Shown here: positions 18,279 through 29,126 of the stretch, in pieces
Position numbering within the stretch: the first letter of the stretch is position 1
Layout of the letters: every line of letters starts with the position of its first letter
Source: Intestinimonas sp.
GTDB taxonomy: Bacteria > Bacillota > Clostridia > Oscillospirales > Oscillospiraceae
NCBI GenBank assembly: GCA_022653075.1
Contig: JALCSB010000005.1
Coordinates: forward strand, 62,001-126,000
Length of the DNA stretch: 64,000 bases
Direction of reading: 5' to 3'
Translations under genes and position numbers: made by a program
Notes under the pieces: model-generated
The model's input: the letters and a program-made list of their open reading frames with translations, nothing else
The model's database searches: none
Told to the model about the DNA's origin: nothing

Positions 18279-18327
18279 AAAAAACGGGATGGTTCTCCCC
18301 GTCTGCTTCAGAGACAGGGAGAACCAT
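18279..18327 (-). terminator. Partial Rho-independent terminator after oppA
   Basis: ATGGTTCTCCC / GGGAGAACCAT (18289-18299 / 18317-18327), with an inner GTCT/AGAC pairing. On the minus strand it is followed by CCCGTTTTTT. Placed between the binding-protein gene and the permeases, it fits an attenuator giving excess OppA. Confidence 0.75.
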
Positions 18328-18362
18328 TCGCCTTTGAACAGAATCAGATGAAAGCAGATTGC

Positions 18363-20345
18363 TTACTTTGATGCGGCGGGAGAGGCGGTTGCCGCTGCCG
18401 AGGTTTCCGGGGAGGCTGAGGCCGCGGCGGACGTAAGGGCGGACTGACGGTCTTTCTCCCACTGCTGCTCCTGCTGATAGAATTCGTCCGTGGTGATGGG
18501 CTGATCCAGCAGATGCAGGCCCTCGTATTTATAATTGGATACACCGAAAGGAGAATAACATCCATCAAAGACGGAGAGTTTGGAAACTACATAACCATCC
18601 TCCATCTGACGATGGAACGGGATTGCGAACGCCTCGTTGACAAGGTAGGCCTCGGCGTCGGCAAACAGGGTATAACGCGTTTCAATATCCAGTTTTTCGT
18701 CTTTGGCCTTCTGCACCATATTAATGTAGACGGTTTCGGGGGTTCCGATGAACTTCTCGTCGTCGAACACACCGGCCTCCATATCCGCATCCGTATAGGT
18801 TTTGCCGGTTAAGGTGGCGGGATCGGTGCACAGCTCAGGCCAGTTGTAAGTGTACCCCAGGCTCCAGGGGTCGGAATAGGTTTCGGGGTCGGCGTAGTCA
18901 GGACCCCAATTGCACAGCATCAGCCCATACTTGCCGGAACGGCGGATTTCGGACAGGTAGTTGGTGGAAGGGCCGGCCTCTACGGTGATATCGATATAGT
19001 CAGAGCCAAGCAGGCCTTCCAGCTGCTGCTGAACAATCTGGCAGCACTCGCCTTCATAGGGAATGGTGGGGTTGTAGGGCATGAGGATCTTGACCGGGAA
19101 AGTGACGCCCTCGGCGGTCAGTTCCTCGATGGCCTTCTGCTTATAGGAAAGCGCCTCGTCCGTGTTAAACGGGTCGGTGTTGGACACCGCGGCCAAATCG
19201 CCCAACTGTGTGTAATCGGTGCCGTTCACATTGACAAAACCTTCCGGTGTAACGGTGCGGATCAGATTTGCCTCAGGATTGCTGGAGCCGTAAGCGGATT
19301 CCGCCTTTATACGGTCGATGCCGCGGGCGACGGACAGACGGAAGTTCAGGTTGTTGACGGCCAGTTTCCAGTTGGCCGGCTCATAAGTATCGTCAAAGTG
19401 AGGATCAAAATTGAACAGCCACCAATAAGTATAGGCGGACAGGCGGGTGGGGCGGACAATATCTTTATAGCTATCATCGCTCAACAAGTCCGACGGAACC
19501 TTAGCCTGGTCGATGGTACCGTCCAGATACATCTGGGGGGCGATTTTGGAAGCCTCAGCGTTGTAAGTGCGTTCGATCTGGTCAATGTAGACATGGCTGG
19601 CGTTCCAGTAGTTCTCATTTTTCACCCAGACCTGATTCTCCTGTGGGTTGAATTCCTGGCAGCGGTAGGCGCCGCAGTAGAGCAGCGTATCCTTGCTGGT
19701 GCCGAACTTACTGCCGCACTCTGCCAAAAAGTCGCCGTTGGCGGGCATAAAGCACACATACGACAGCATGGACAGGAAGTAGGGGGTGGGGGCTTCCAGC
19801 GTATACTGTACGGTCTTGTCGTCCAGCGCCTTTACACCGACCTGAGAGAAGTCGGAGATCTGGCCGGAATAAAAAGCCTGGGCATTCTTGATAACGCTGG
19901 TCACAAGATCCGAGGTCTTGGAGCCATTGGAAGGGGTAAGCAGGTACTCCAGAGCGTCCACGAAGTCCTGCGCCTTTACATCGGCGTACTCCTTGCCGTC
20001 CCAAGTGTACCACTTTACGCCGTCGCGGAGCGTAAAGGTCCAGGTGAGGCCGTCGGGGCTGGTTGTCCAGCTGGTGGCCAGCGAGCCGTAGGGCTGACCG
20101 TACTGATCGTAGCTGATAAGGGTGTCCACAAAGTTGCCGGAGGCTTTGAATTCATTTTGGGTAGATACCACCAGATAGTTTAGAGAGGTCATTTCGTTTT
20201 CATACAGCTCGCGGTAGACTACACCGTCGCTGCTGTCGCCGCCTTTACTGTCGGAACCGGCGGCGTCATTGCCGCCACAGGCGGTAAGTCCCAGAGATAG
20301 GGCAGCCGCGAGAGCAAAAGCGACCAGTTTCTTGGTTCGTTTCAT
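18363..20345 (-). CDS. oppA: Peptide ABC transporter substrate-binding lipoprotein OppA-like
   Basis: 660-residue family-5 solute-binding protein. The lipoprotein signal has lipobox LTAC at residues ~20-23. The mature part shows the SBP_bac_5 signature region (GQPYGSLATSWTTSPDGLTWTF-like, with TWTFTLRDGVKW). It is longer than typical OppA (~540) and ends in a low-complexity Ala/Ser/Thr/Pro tail (~635-660). Neighbouring genes point to murein tripeptides or similar cell-wall peptides as cargo. This is an inference; the ligand is not read from sequence. AAGGAGAT precedes the ATG. Confidence 0.92.
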   Translation of the reverse strand: MKRTKKLVAFALAAALSLGLTACGGNDAAGSDSKGGDSSDGVVYRELYENEMTSLNYLVVSTQNEFKASGNFVDTLISYDQYGQPYGSLATSWTTSPDGLTWTFTLRDGVKWYTWDGKEYADVKAQDFVDALEYLLTPSNGSKTSDLVTSVIKNAQAFYSGQISDFSQVGVKALDDKTVQYTLEAPTPYFLSMLSYVCFMPANGDFLAECGSKFGTSKDTLLYCGAYRCQEFNPQENQVWVKNENYWNASHVYIDQIERTYNAEASKIAPQMYLDGTIDQAKVPSDLLSDDSYKDIVRPTRLSAYTYWWLFNFDPHFDDTYEPANWKLAVNNLNFRLSVARGIDRIKAESAYGSSNPEANLIRTVTPEGFVNVNGTDYTQLGDLAAVSNTDPFNTDEALSYKQKAIEELTAEGVTFPVKILMPYNPTIPYEGECCQIVQQQLEGLLGSDYIDITVEAGPSTNYLSEIRRSGKYGLMLCNWGPDYADPETYSDPWSLGYTYNWPELCTDPATLTGKTYTDADMEAGVFDDEKFIGTPETVYINMVQKAKDEKLDIETRYTLFADAEAYLVNEAFAIPFHRQMEDGYVVSKLSVFDGCYSPFGVSNYKYEGLHLLDQPITTDEFYQQEQQWEKDRQSALTSAAASASPETSAAATASPAASK

Positions 20346-20450
20346 GCGATCTCCTTCTTTCCTTCTTAAATTATTTAATTTGGTTTACTGTGTGTGCCCC
20401 ATTGCACACTATAATAGCCTATATACGGCGATTATACGGGACAGAGACGG

Positions 20451-21539
20451 TTATTGCCAGACAGTACAGGGAACACCGGTCACGCCGATACCGGGATCAT
20501 CGGTCATGGCGATGATGGATTCCTGAAAGGCCGGACCACCGCGGTATGGGTCCTGCGCACATAGAGAAGGGCCGTCCAGATCTGCAAGGGTGACGACGCC
20601 ACGGCCGGCGGCCAGATGTGCGGCGGCCGCCACGGACAGACGGGATTCCAGCATGCAGCCGACCATGCAGTGGGCACCGTAAAGCTCCGCTATATCGCAG
20701 ATTTTGAGCGCTTGCCAAAGGCCGCCTGTTTTCATTAGCTTGATATTGATGAGATCCGCCCCACCGGTGGAGAGCAGGTCCAGCGCATCCCCGGCGGAAA
20801 AGACTGACTCATCGGCCAGAATGGGAGTCCGCACCCGCTGAGTGACATAGCGCATACCGTCCAAATCGTGAGCGCGGACCGGTTGCTCCACCAGCTCGAT
20901 ATTCAGCCCCCGGTCCTCTAAGGTGGAGATGATGGACACCGCCTGCTTGGGGGTCCAGCCTTGGTTTGCGTCCACACGGAGGACCGTTTTTGGTCCCACG
21001 GCTTCGCGGATGGCGGCGATGCGCGCGAGATCCGCCGCTGCGTCCTTTCCCACTTTGATCTTCAAAATATCATAGCCACGGCTTACGGCCTCCAGGCTGT
21101 CGGAAACCATTTCATCCGCGGAATTTACGGAAATGGTAAGATCGGTCTTGAACTGGCACCGGGCGCCGCCCAGCAACTGATACAGGGGCGCGCCCCAACG
21201 CTTGCCATACAGGTCGTAGATGGCCATGTCCACGGCGGCCTTGGCGGCGGTGTTTTTTACCATACAGGCGGAGAGCCGGGTCATGATGCCGTCCAGATTC
21301 TCAATCTCCATGCCCAGCAGGGCGGGGCGGATAAAATCACGGACCGCGCAGGTGATGGAACCAATGGTGTCCCCGGTAATGACGGCGGTGGGGGGGGCTT
21401 CACCGTAGCCTTCCTGTCCGTCGTCCGTAATTACGCGGACCACCACGTCATTCACCGCCGTTACGGTGCGCAGCGCGGTTTTGAAAGGGTGGCGGAGAGG
21501 CAGAGAGATAAGCCCTGTCTGAATCTCCCGGATAACCAT
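20451..21539 (-). CDS. Dipeptide epimerase (L-Ala-D/L-Glu epimerase, YkfB-like)
   Basis: 362-residue enolase-superfamily enzyme. The acid/base lysines and metal ligands are in place: KIKVGKD (KxK, ~162), RVDANQGW (Asp, ~191), ELVEQPV (Glu, ~219), ILADESVFS (Asp, ~244) and NIKLMKTGG (Lys, ~268). This pattern is that of L-Ala-D/L-Glu epimerases, which convert murein L-Ala-D-Glu so that it can be hydrolysed. It is the first gene of the murein-peptide operon, with GGAGGT upstream and a promoter at 21623-21651. Confidence 0.9.
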   Translation of the reverse strand: MVIREIQTGLISLPLRHPFKTALRTVTAVNDVVVRVITDDGQEGYGEAPPTAVITGDTIGSITCAVRDFIRPALLGMEIENLDGIMTRLSACMVKNTAAKAAVDMAIYDLYGKRWGAPLYQLLGGARCQFKTDLTISVNSADEMVSDSLEAVSRGYDILKIKVGKDAAADLARIAAIREAVGPKTVLRVDANQGWTPKQAVSIISTLEDRGLNIELVEQPVRAHDLDGMRYVTQRVRTPILADESVFSAGDALDLLSTGGADLINIKLMKTGGLWQALKICDIAELYGAHCMVGCMLESRLSVAAAAHLAAGRGVVTLADLDGPSLCAQDPYRGGPAFQESIIAMTDDPGIGVTGVPCTVWQ

Positions 21540-21622
21540 ATGGATACCTCCAAAAATGAAACTTATGTGCGGCTGAAATTCAAGTTAAGAATTTCCAAAG
21601 CATCGAAATTTTAATAAATTAA

Positions 21623-21651
21623 ATTTTAGCATGGGGCAACTCATTTGTAAA
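21623..21651 (-). promoter_or_regulatory. Promoter of the murein-peptide operon
   Basis: On the minus strand TTTACA (21646-21651), 17-bp spacer and TAAAAT (21623-21628). The AT-rich partly palindromic stretch 21605-21628 overlaps the -10 and start and could be an operator. Confidence 0.6.
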
Positions 21652-21771
21652 GTATAACGCAAACCAAAATTATAAAAAAGCAGGGGAAAAGACGGATAAT
21701 ATTATGGCGCCTTTTTCTTTGGCAATTGCAATTGACGGAAAAAGAGTATGCAAAACAGGAAAAAGAATCTC

Positions 21772-21800
21772 TTGGATAGAAAAGAAAAATATGGTATACT
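21772..21800 (+). promoter_or_regulatory. Promoter of the WYL regulator
   Basis: TTGGAT (21772-21777), 17-bp spacer and TATACT (21795-21800). It is divergent from the murein-peptide operon promoter ~120 bp away. Confidence 0.55.
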
Positions 21801-21866
21801 GCGTAAAAGCTCGCGTTATCAGACAAGAAATTCGGGATTATGGAAAGAAAGAGAAGTGAATCTGAT

Positions 21867-22856
21867 ATGGCAAAACGGGCAAACCAGAAGCGGAAGCTGC
21901 TTTTTCTCCGTGAAATCCTGCTGGAACAGACCGATGAAGAGCATGCGCTAACCATACAGCAACTGATTAACGCGCTGGAGGCAGCGGGCATGGAGGCCGA
22001 GCGCAAAAGCGTTTATGACGACCTGAAAACCCTTCAAATGTGCGGCATGGATGTGCAAAACCGAAAGGGAAGGTCGCCGGGGTGGTTTGTGGGCGAACGT
22101 CACTTTGAGTTGCCGGAGCTGAAATTGCTGGTGGATGCGGTGCAGTCCTGCAAATTTATCACGCGGCGGAAAAGCGATCTGCTTATCAAAAAACTGGAAG
22201 GACTGACCAGTGCCCCGCAGGCCTGGCAGCTTCAGCGCCAGGTTTATGTGGACCGGAGAGCCAAGACCATGAACGGAAGTGTTTATTACAGCATCGACAA
22301 GCTCCACGCCGCGCTGGGACAGGGTGTGGGCGTGACGTTTCACTATTTTGAGTATAATGTTAAAAAAAAGCGGGTTTTCCGCCGGAACGGCAGACGGTAT
22401 GCCGTGATCCCATATGGCCTGATTTGGGACAATGAAAATTATTATCTGGTGGGCTGGGACCTGTACCGGAGGGAGGTACGCCACTATCGAGTGGACAAAA
22501 TGGTGGACATGAACATCTGCAAGCTGCCGGAGGCCTGCCCGGAGGAAAGAGGACGCTTCGATGTGGCGGCGTACACAGCCAAGCATTTTAACATGTTTTC
22601 AGGGCGGGAGGGAAATCTGCGTCTGCGCTGCAAAAACACGCTGGCCGGTGTAATTCTGGACCGCTTTGGCCAGGACAGCATTCTGGTCCCGGACGGAGAC
22701 GCCTTTTTTACGGTTATGGTCGACGCGGTGGTGAGCGCCCAGTTCTGGGGCTGGCTGTTTGGACTGGGCGCGGATATAACGGTCACCGGCCCGGACTGGG
22801 CAGTAAACGATTATCGGCGGCAGCTGGCTGAGGTTGCGGCGGCCTATTCGCGGTAG
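21867..22856 (+). CDS. HTH/WYL-domain transcriptional regulator
   Basis: ~329-residue regulator with an N-terminal winged HTH (ALTIQQLINALEAAGMEAERKSVYDDL-type, residues ~25-60) and a WYL domain in the middle (residues ~140-235; AVIPYGLIWDNENYYLVGWD), with a C-terminal WCX extension. WYL proteins sense small ligands or nucleic acids. Divergent placement suggests control of the adjacent murein-peptide operon. I prefer the ATG at 21867 (MAKRANQKRK); 21840 is possible. Neither has a strong ribosome-binding site. Confidence 0.87.
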   Translation: MAKRANQKRKLLFLREILLEQTDEEHALTIQQLINALEAAGMEAERKSVYDDLKTLQMCGMDVQNRKGRSPGWFVGERHFELPELKLLVDAVQSCKFITRRKSDLLIKKLEGLTSAPQAWQLQRQVYVDRRAKTMNGSVYYSIDKLHAALGQGVGVTFHYFEYNVKKKRVFRRNGRRYAVIPYGLIWDNENYYLVGWDLYRREVRHYRVDKMVDMNICKLPEACPEERGRFDVAAYTAKHFNMFSGREGNLRLRCKNTLAGVILDRFGQDSILVPDGDAFFTVMVDAVVSAQFWGWLFGLGADITVTGPDWAVNDYRRQLAEVAAAYSR

Positions 22857-22887
22857 AACGGCGGCTGGAAAACTGCCTGCCCTTATG

Positions 22888-23220
22888 TTATTCCCAGTTT
22901 TTCCATAGATCCGGGCAATAGCCCACAGTGGCTTGCCTGCCGTTTCGCACGACCGGAGTTTTTATAAGCTGAGGATGTTCCAAAAGCTTTTCCAGCTTGT
23001 CGTTTTCGTAAGCCAGGTAAGTAAGCAGTGCCGCATCAGGATCCTTTTCATTCACCAGAGCTGCAAGCCCCACCGCGCGGACCACGCTGGCCAATTCCCC
23101 CCGGCTCATGCCATATTTCAGCAGGTCCACGGACTGATACCGAATGCGGCGCTCCTTAAAATAGCGCTCTGCTTTTTTGGTATCAAAACATTTGGACTTT
23201 CCAAAAATCTGAATGTTCAT
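22888..23220 (-). CDS. ArsC/Spx-family thioredoxin-fold protein
   Basis: 110-residue protein starting MNIQIFGKSKCFDTKKAERYFK at 23220, preceded by GGGGAG. It is ArsC/Spx-like: a single N-terminal Cys in KCFDTKKA, and the cis-Pro region TPVVRNG near residue 90. It lacks the CXXC pair of Spx regulators and the Arg triad of true arsenate reductases is not evident, so arsenate reduction is unproven. It follows the DUF1653 gene by 5 bases. Confidence 0.83.
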   Translation of the reverse strand: MNIQIFGKSKCFDTKKAERYFKERRIRYQSVDLLKYGMSRGELASVVRAVGLAALVNEKDPDAALLTYLAYENDKLEKLLEHPQLIKTPVVRNGRQATVGYCPDLWKNWE

Positions 23221-23225
23221 GCGTG

Positions 23226-23441
23226 TCACTCCCCAACGTATACAAATCGCGGGCCGGAATAGCCGTCCCGCTCCACATATTCGTTCCACATGGAGGCGGG
23301 GCGTACCCACGTTCCGCCCGCGCCGTACAGTGCCTGGTAGACCACCATGGCCTCACCTGTTTCCGAATGGGTGGCGGTGCAGAGCAGCCGGTATTCGTTT
23401 CCTTTAAAGTGCCGGTAACGCCCGGGCCGAAATTTGTCCAT
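23226..23441 (-). CDS. DUF1653-domain protein
   Basis: 71-residue protein that is almost entirely a DUF1653 domain: GRYRHFKGNEYRLL, HSETGEAMVVYQALYG, then WVRPASMW. I start at 23441 (MDKFRPGRYR), because AGGAGGG lies 7 bases upstream; two earlier in-frame Mets would overlap or precede it. The function is unknown. It forms a pair with the ArsC-like gene. Confidence 0.85.
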   Translation of the reverse strand: MDKFRPGRYRHFKGNEYRLLCTATHSETGEAMVVYQALYGAGGTWVRPASMWNEYVERDGYSGPRFVYVGE

Positions 23442-23474
23442 TTTCATCCCTCCTGGGTCGATTTTGCCCAGCAT

Positions 23475-23806
23475 ACCACAAAACAGGGCTGTTTTGCAAG
23501 AAATGGAAGGCGGACGGCGGCGGGAAAAGAAAAAATTCTGGTATACAACCCCGGGAAACTGTGGTATACTTACTACAACATGCTTTCATTCTGCATACTT
23601 TTTATGGCTTTATGTGCGTAAGCACCTTTGATAGATAAGGCAAAACAGAACAGCGGGTACACAGGGACGAACGCTTCCCTCCTTTTTCCGGCGAGGCAGG
23701 GCCAGAAAGAGCGGGAGGACGAGTCGTCTGTTTGCTGTACGCTTCTATGTTCTGAGCATCAAAAAATTGAAAATTGAAAAATGAAAAAGGAGTGTAAGAG
23801 CATTTT
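23475..23806 (+). other. Intergenic region upstream of rnj
   Basis: Holds two copies of TGGTATAC (23539-23546 and 23572-23579); the second contributes a possible -10 (TATACT, 23575-23580) without a good -35. The ~220-nt leader has no recognisable riboswitch or T-box. AAGGAG (23787-23792) precedes the rnj ATG by 14 bases. Confidence 0.4.
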
Positions 23807-25465
23807 ATGGCAGAAAAACTGAAGATTATTTCTCTCGGCGGCCTCAACGAGATCGGGAAAAACATGACCGTTTACGAGTTCGGCGGCGATATTATCGTGG
23901 TAGACGCAGGCATGGGCTTTCCGGACGATGACATGTACGGCATTGATGTGGTGATCCCCGATTTCTCGTATTTGATCCAAAACCGGGACAAGGTACGGGG
24001 GATCTTTCTGACCCATGGTCACGAGGACCATATCGGGTCTATTCCCTATCTGCTCCGGAACGTGAACGCCCCCATCTACGCCACCGGCATGACGGCTGGA
24101 CTGGTGAAACTGAAGCTGGAGGAGCACCGTTTATTGGACAAGACCAAGCTGGTCACCGTAAAAGCGGGGCAGACCATCCGGGCGGGCAAGTTCTCAGTGG
24201 AGTTTATCCACGCCAACCATTCCATTGCGGATGCGGTGTGCTTTGCCATCCGGTGTCCTGTGGGCGTGTGCGTCCATACCGGCGACTTCAAGATCGATCC
24301 CACGCCTATTCAGGGTGGTATGATGGATTTGGGCCGTCTAGGCCAGTTGGGTAAGGAGGGTGTGCTGGCGCTGCTGTGCGATTCCACCAACGTGGAGCGT
24401 CCCGGTTTTGCCCGAAGCGAGCGCAGCGTGGGTGCCAGCTTCGACGCCCTGTTTAACGGCTGCGAGCAGCGCATCATCGTCACCACTTTTGCTTCCAATG
24501 TTGACCGCATTCAGCAGGTGATCAACGTGGCGGCGCGCTATGGGCGCAAGGTGGCCGTCACCGGCCGCAGCATGGAGAATGCCCTCCGGGTCTCCACCGA
24601 ACTGGGTTATATGGACGTACCGGAAGGGGTTATCGTAGACGTAAGCCACATCAAAAGCCTGCCCAAGAACAAGGTCTGCATCATTACCACCGGCAGTCAG
24701 GGCGAGACCATGTCCGCTCTCACGCGAATGGCTTTTTCCACCCATAGGCAGGTGGAGATTCAGGCAGGCGACCGGGTTATCATTTCCGCCTCCGCCATCC
24801 CCGGCAATGAAAACGCGGTGGGGAACGTAATTAACGAGCTCTGCCGCAAGGATGCTGAGGTGGTCAACGAGCGGTTGGGTGCCCTTCACGTCTCCGGACA
24901 CGCCTGTCAGGAGGAGCTGAAGATCATTCACGCCTTGGTAAATCCCAAATTCTTTATCCCGGTCCATGGTGAGCAGCGCCATCTTAAAACCCACGCCAAG
25001 CTGGCCCGGGATATGGGGATGGATCCCCGCAATATTATCATCAGCGATATCGGCCGGGTAATCGAACTGACGCCCGGCAGCATTCGGCTCAACGGTACCG
25101 TACCCGCCGGCCGTGTGTTTGTGGACGGTTACGGTGTGGGGGATGTGGGCGCCGTGGTCCTGCGGGACCGCAGGCATTTGGCACAGGACGGTATGATTGT
25201 GGTTGTGCTGTCCATGTCGAACGAGGACGGCTCACTGATTTCCGGGCCGGATATTATCACCCGTGGCTTTGTCTATGTCAAGGAGTCCGAGGAGCTGATT
25301 GAAGAATTGCGCCGGGTGACTCTGGAGGCACTGGACCGCTGCTCCCGCACACATGCCAAGGACTGGGCGGCCATTAAGGCCGAGGTGAAAAACGACCTGT
25401 CCGGTTTCCTTTATAAAAAGACGAAACGCAATCCCATGATCCTGCCTGTCATCATGGAGATCTGA
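23807..25465 (+). CDS. rnj: Ribonuclease J
   Basis: 552-residue RNase J, the metallo-beta-lactamase/beta-CASP nuclease with 5'-3' exo- and endonuclease activity central to Firmicutes mRNA decay. It shows the zinc motif THGHEDHIGSIPY (~66-78), DSTN near 196, the beta-CASP region (FASNVDRIQQVI), and the later SGHACQEELK and PVHGEQRHLK motifs. Length is normal. It is monocistronic, with a strong terminator behind it. Confidence 0.96.
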   Translation: MAEKLKIISLGGLNEIGKNMTVYEFGGDIIVVDAGMGFPDDDMYGIDVVIPDFSYLIQNRDKVRGIFLTHGHEDHIGSIPYLLRNVNAPIYATGMTAGLVKLKLEEHRLLDKTKLVTVKAGQTIRAGKFSVEFIHANHSIADAVCFAIRCPVGVCVHTGDFKIDPTPIQGGMMDLGRLGQLGKEGVLALLCDSTNVERPGFARSERSVGASFDALFNGCEQRIIVTTFASNVDRIQQVINVAARYGRKVAVTGRSMENALRVSTELGYMDVPEGVIVDVSHIKSLPKNKVCIITTGSQGETMSALTRMAFSTHRQVEIQAGDRVIISASAIPGNENAVGNVINELCRKDAEVVNERLGALHVSGHACQEELKIIHALVNPKFFIPVHGEQRHLKTHAKLARDMGMDPRNIIISDIGRVIELTPGSIRLNGTVPAGRVFVDGYGVGDVGAVVLRDRRHLAQDGMIVVVLSMSNEDGSLISGPDIITRGFVYVKESEELIEELRRVTLEALDRCSRTHAKDWAAIKAEVKNDLSGFLYKKTKRNPMILPVIMEI

Positions 25466-25470
25466 GACGC

Positions 25471-25508
25471 CTGGGCGCTCCCGCGTTACGCGGGAGCGCC
25501 CAGTTTTC
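25471..25508 (+). terminator. Rho-independent terminator of rnj
   Basis: A perfect 15-bp GC-rich stem (25471-25485 / 25489-25503) with a TTA loop followed by TTTTCT. Confidence 0.92.
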
Positions 25509-25567
25509 TAAGTAAGATGTTAAGTAAGCGGTAAGGTAAGAAATATGAGACGGAGAAGGGAAACACG

Positions 25568-26719
25568 ATGGAGCAGTTGCAGCTTGCCGTTCCCACGCTG
25601 TTCGGGCTGGAGAGCCTGACTGCCGGGGAACTGAGACGAATGGGGCTTTCAGAAGTCCGCTCCGAAAATGGACGGGTCTTTTGCGCGGCGTCCGCCGCTG
25701 ATATTCCACGCACCAATTTGAATCTGCGCACCGGCGAGCGGGTGCTGCTGGTGCTGGGTACGTTCCATGCCGGTAATTTTGATGCTCTGTTCGAGGGGAC
25801 ACGCGCCCTGCCCTGGGAACGGTTTATCCCGCGGGACGGTACTTTCCCCGTAAAAGGGTATACGCTCAATTCCATCCTCCATGCGCTGCCTTCCTGCCAG
25901 TCCATCATCAAGAAGGCCATTGCCTCCCGTCTGGGTGAGTGCTACGGGCTGACTACGTTACCCGAAACCGGTGCAATGTATCAGGTTCAGTTTTCTCTGA
26001 TGAAGGATACCGCCACCCTTATGCTGGATACCTCCGGGGTGGGCCTGCACAAGCGCGGGTACCGCGCGGTGGGTGTGGCCGCCCCTCTCCGGGAGACCTT
26101 GGCCGCCGCTATGGTGATGCTCTCCCGGTATCACGGGCAGGACCCGTTCTGTGATCCGTTCTGCGGCTCCGGCACCATCGCTATTGAGGCCGCGCTCCTG
26201 GCCAAAAACCGCGCCCCCGGGCTGGACCGCTCTTTTTCGGCCCAGAAGTGGAGGGAAGTGCCCGCCCAGTTGTGGATGGACGCCGCCGAGGAGGCCATGG
26301 ACCGGGAATACGATGGGAATTACGATATCTGGGGCGGCGATCTGGACTCCCAGGCGGTGGAAATCGCGCGGGAAAATGCGGAAAAGGCGGGTGTTGCGGA
26401 TCTGGTTCGCTTTGAAACGGCGGACGCCCTGAGCTTTCATCGGGATGCGCCCTATGGCCGCGTTGTCACAAATCCGCCCTATGGAGAGCGGATCATGGAG
26501 AAGCGGGAGGCAGAGGAGCTTTACCGCGGGTTTGGCCAGGCGTGGCGAAAGATGCCGGCCGGCTGGAGCTTGGCGCTGCTGTCCTCCCACACCGAGTTTG
26601 AGCGAACCTTCGGCTGTCCGTCGGAGAAAAAGCGTAAGCTATATAACGGTATGCTCAAGTGCGATCTGTTTTTGTATGGGAAGCGCGGCGGTCCGGCTAT
26701 CAAGCGTGAGCCGAACTGA
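25568..26719 (+). CDS. THUMP-domain class I SAM-dependent RNA methyltransferase (RlmL/YpsC family)
   Basis: 383-residue methyltransferase. An N-terminal ferredoxin-like/THUMP part (residues ~1-160) is followed by a Rossmann methyltransferase domain with DPFCGSGTIAIEAALLAKN (~193) and the catalytic NPPYGERI (~303), the signature of N2-guanine or N6-adenine methyltransferases. The family methylates 23S rRNA guanines (RlmL/RlmK) or is annotated YpsC in Bacillus. The exact target is inferred. The ribosome-binding site is GGAGAAGGG. Confidence 0.92.
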   Translation: MEQLQLAVPTLFGLESLTAGELRRMGLSEVRSENGRVFCAASAADIPRTNLNLRTGERVLLVLGTFHAGNFDALFEGTRALPWERFIPRDGTFPVKGYTLNSILHALPSCQSIIKKAIASRLGECYGLTTLPETGAMYQVQFSLMKDTATLMLDTSGVGLHKRGYRAVGVAAPLRETLAAAMVMLSRYHGQDPFCDPFCGSGTIAIEAALLAKNRAPGLDRSFSAQKWREVPAQLWMDAAEEAMDREYDGNYDIWGGDLDSQAVEIARENAEKAGVADLVRFETADALSFHRDAPYGRVVTNPPYGERIMEKREAEELYRGFGQAWRKMPAGWSLALLSSHTEFERTFGCPSEKKRKLYNGMLKCDLFLYGKRGGPAIKREPN

Positions 26720-26934
26720 CCGAGTCATAAAAACAAGCTCTCCCGGCATGTGTCTGCCAAAAAGGCGGGCTTTTATTTCTCGGCAGCAAAAGTAAGTGTT
26801 TGATGGTTTTATATTAAAAATATAAAATTTCGAGATAGCAGGAGAAAAAAGAAGAAAACAGAATGACGAAAAAGATAAACCGGGCACAACTATGAAATTT
26901 TACAAAATATTAACGAATTCAGGGAAAATAGGAC

Positions 26935-26966
26935 TTGCGAAATTTGAAAAAGCGGTTTATTATAAT
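26935..26966 (+). promoter_or_regulatory. groESL promoter
   Basis: TTGCGA (26935-26940) with TATTAT (26958-26963) at 17-bp spacing, or the overlapping TATAAT (26961-26966). It lies immediately upstream of the CIRCE operator. The stretch 26720-26934 shows no gene. Confidence 0.65.
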
Positions 26967-26973
26967 AGACAAG

Positions 26974-27334
<361 letters not shown>

Positions 27335-27402
27335 AAATATCTCCGCGTAATTTGTTCTCTCTGAAATTTAGATTCTGCAACTCACTTCAAAAATGGAGGT
27401 AA

Positions 27403-29037
<1,635 letters not shown>

Positions 29038-29057
29038 TAAAATCACACAGCCACGAA

Positions 29058-29088
29058 AGCCCGCAGGCCAATTACCTGCGGGCTTTTT
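29058..29088 (+). terminator. Rho-independent terminator of groESL
   Basis: AGCCCGCAGG (29058-29067) / CCTGCGGGCT (29075-29084), 7-nt loop, then a T-run. Confidence 0.92.
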
Positions 29089-29126
29089 GAATCCAGCGGT
29101 ATCAGCCGGAAAGCGAGATTTTTTTC

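Noticed and set aside
23581-23806. T-box or other riboswitch in the rnj leader
   Set aside because: No conserved T-box sequence, specifier structure or terminator/antiterminator pair could be recognised.
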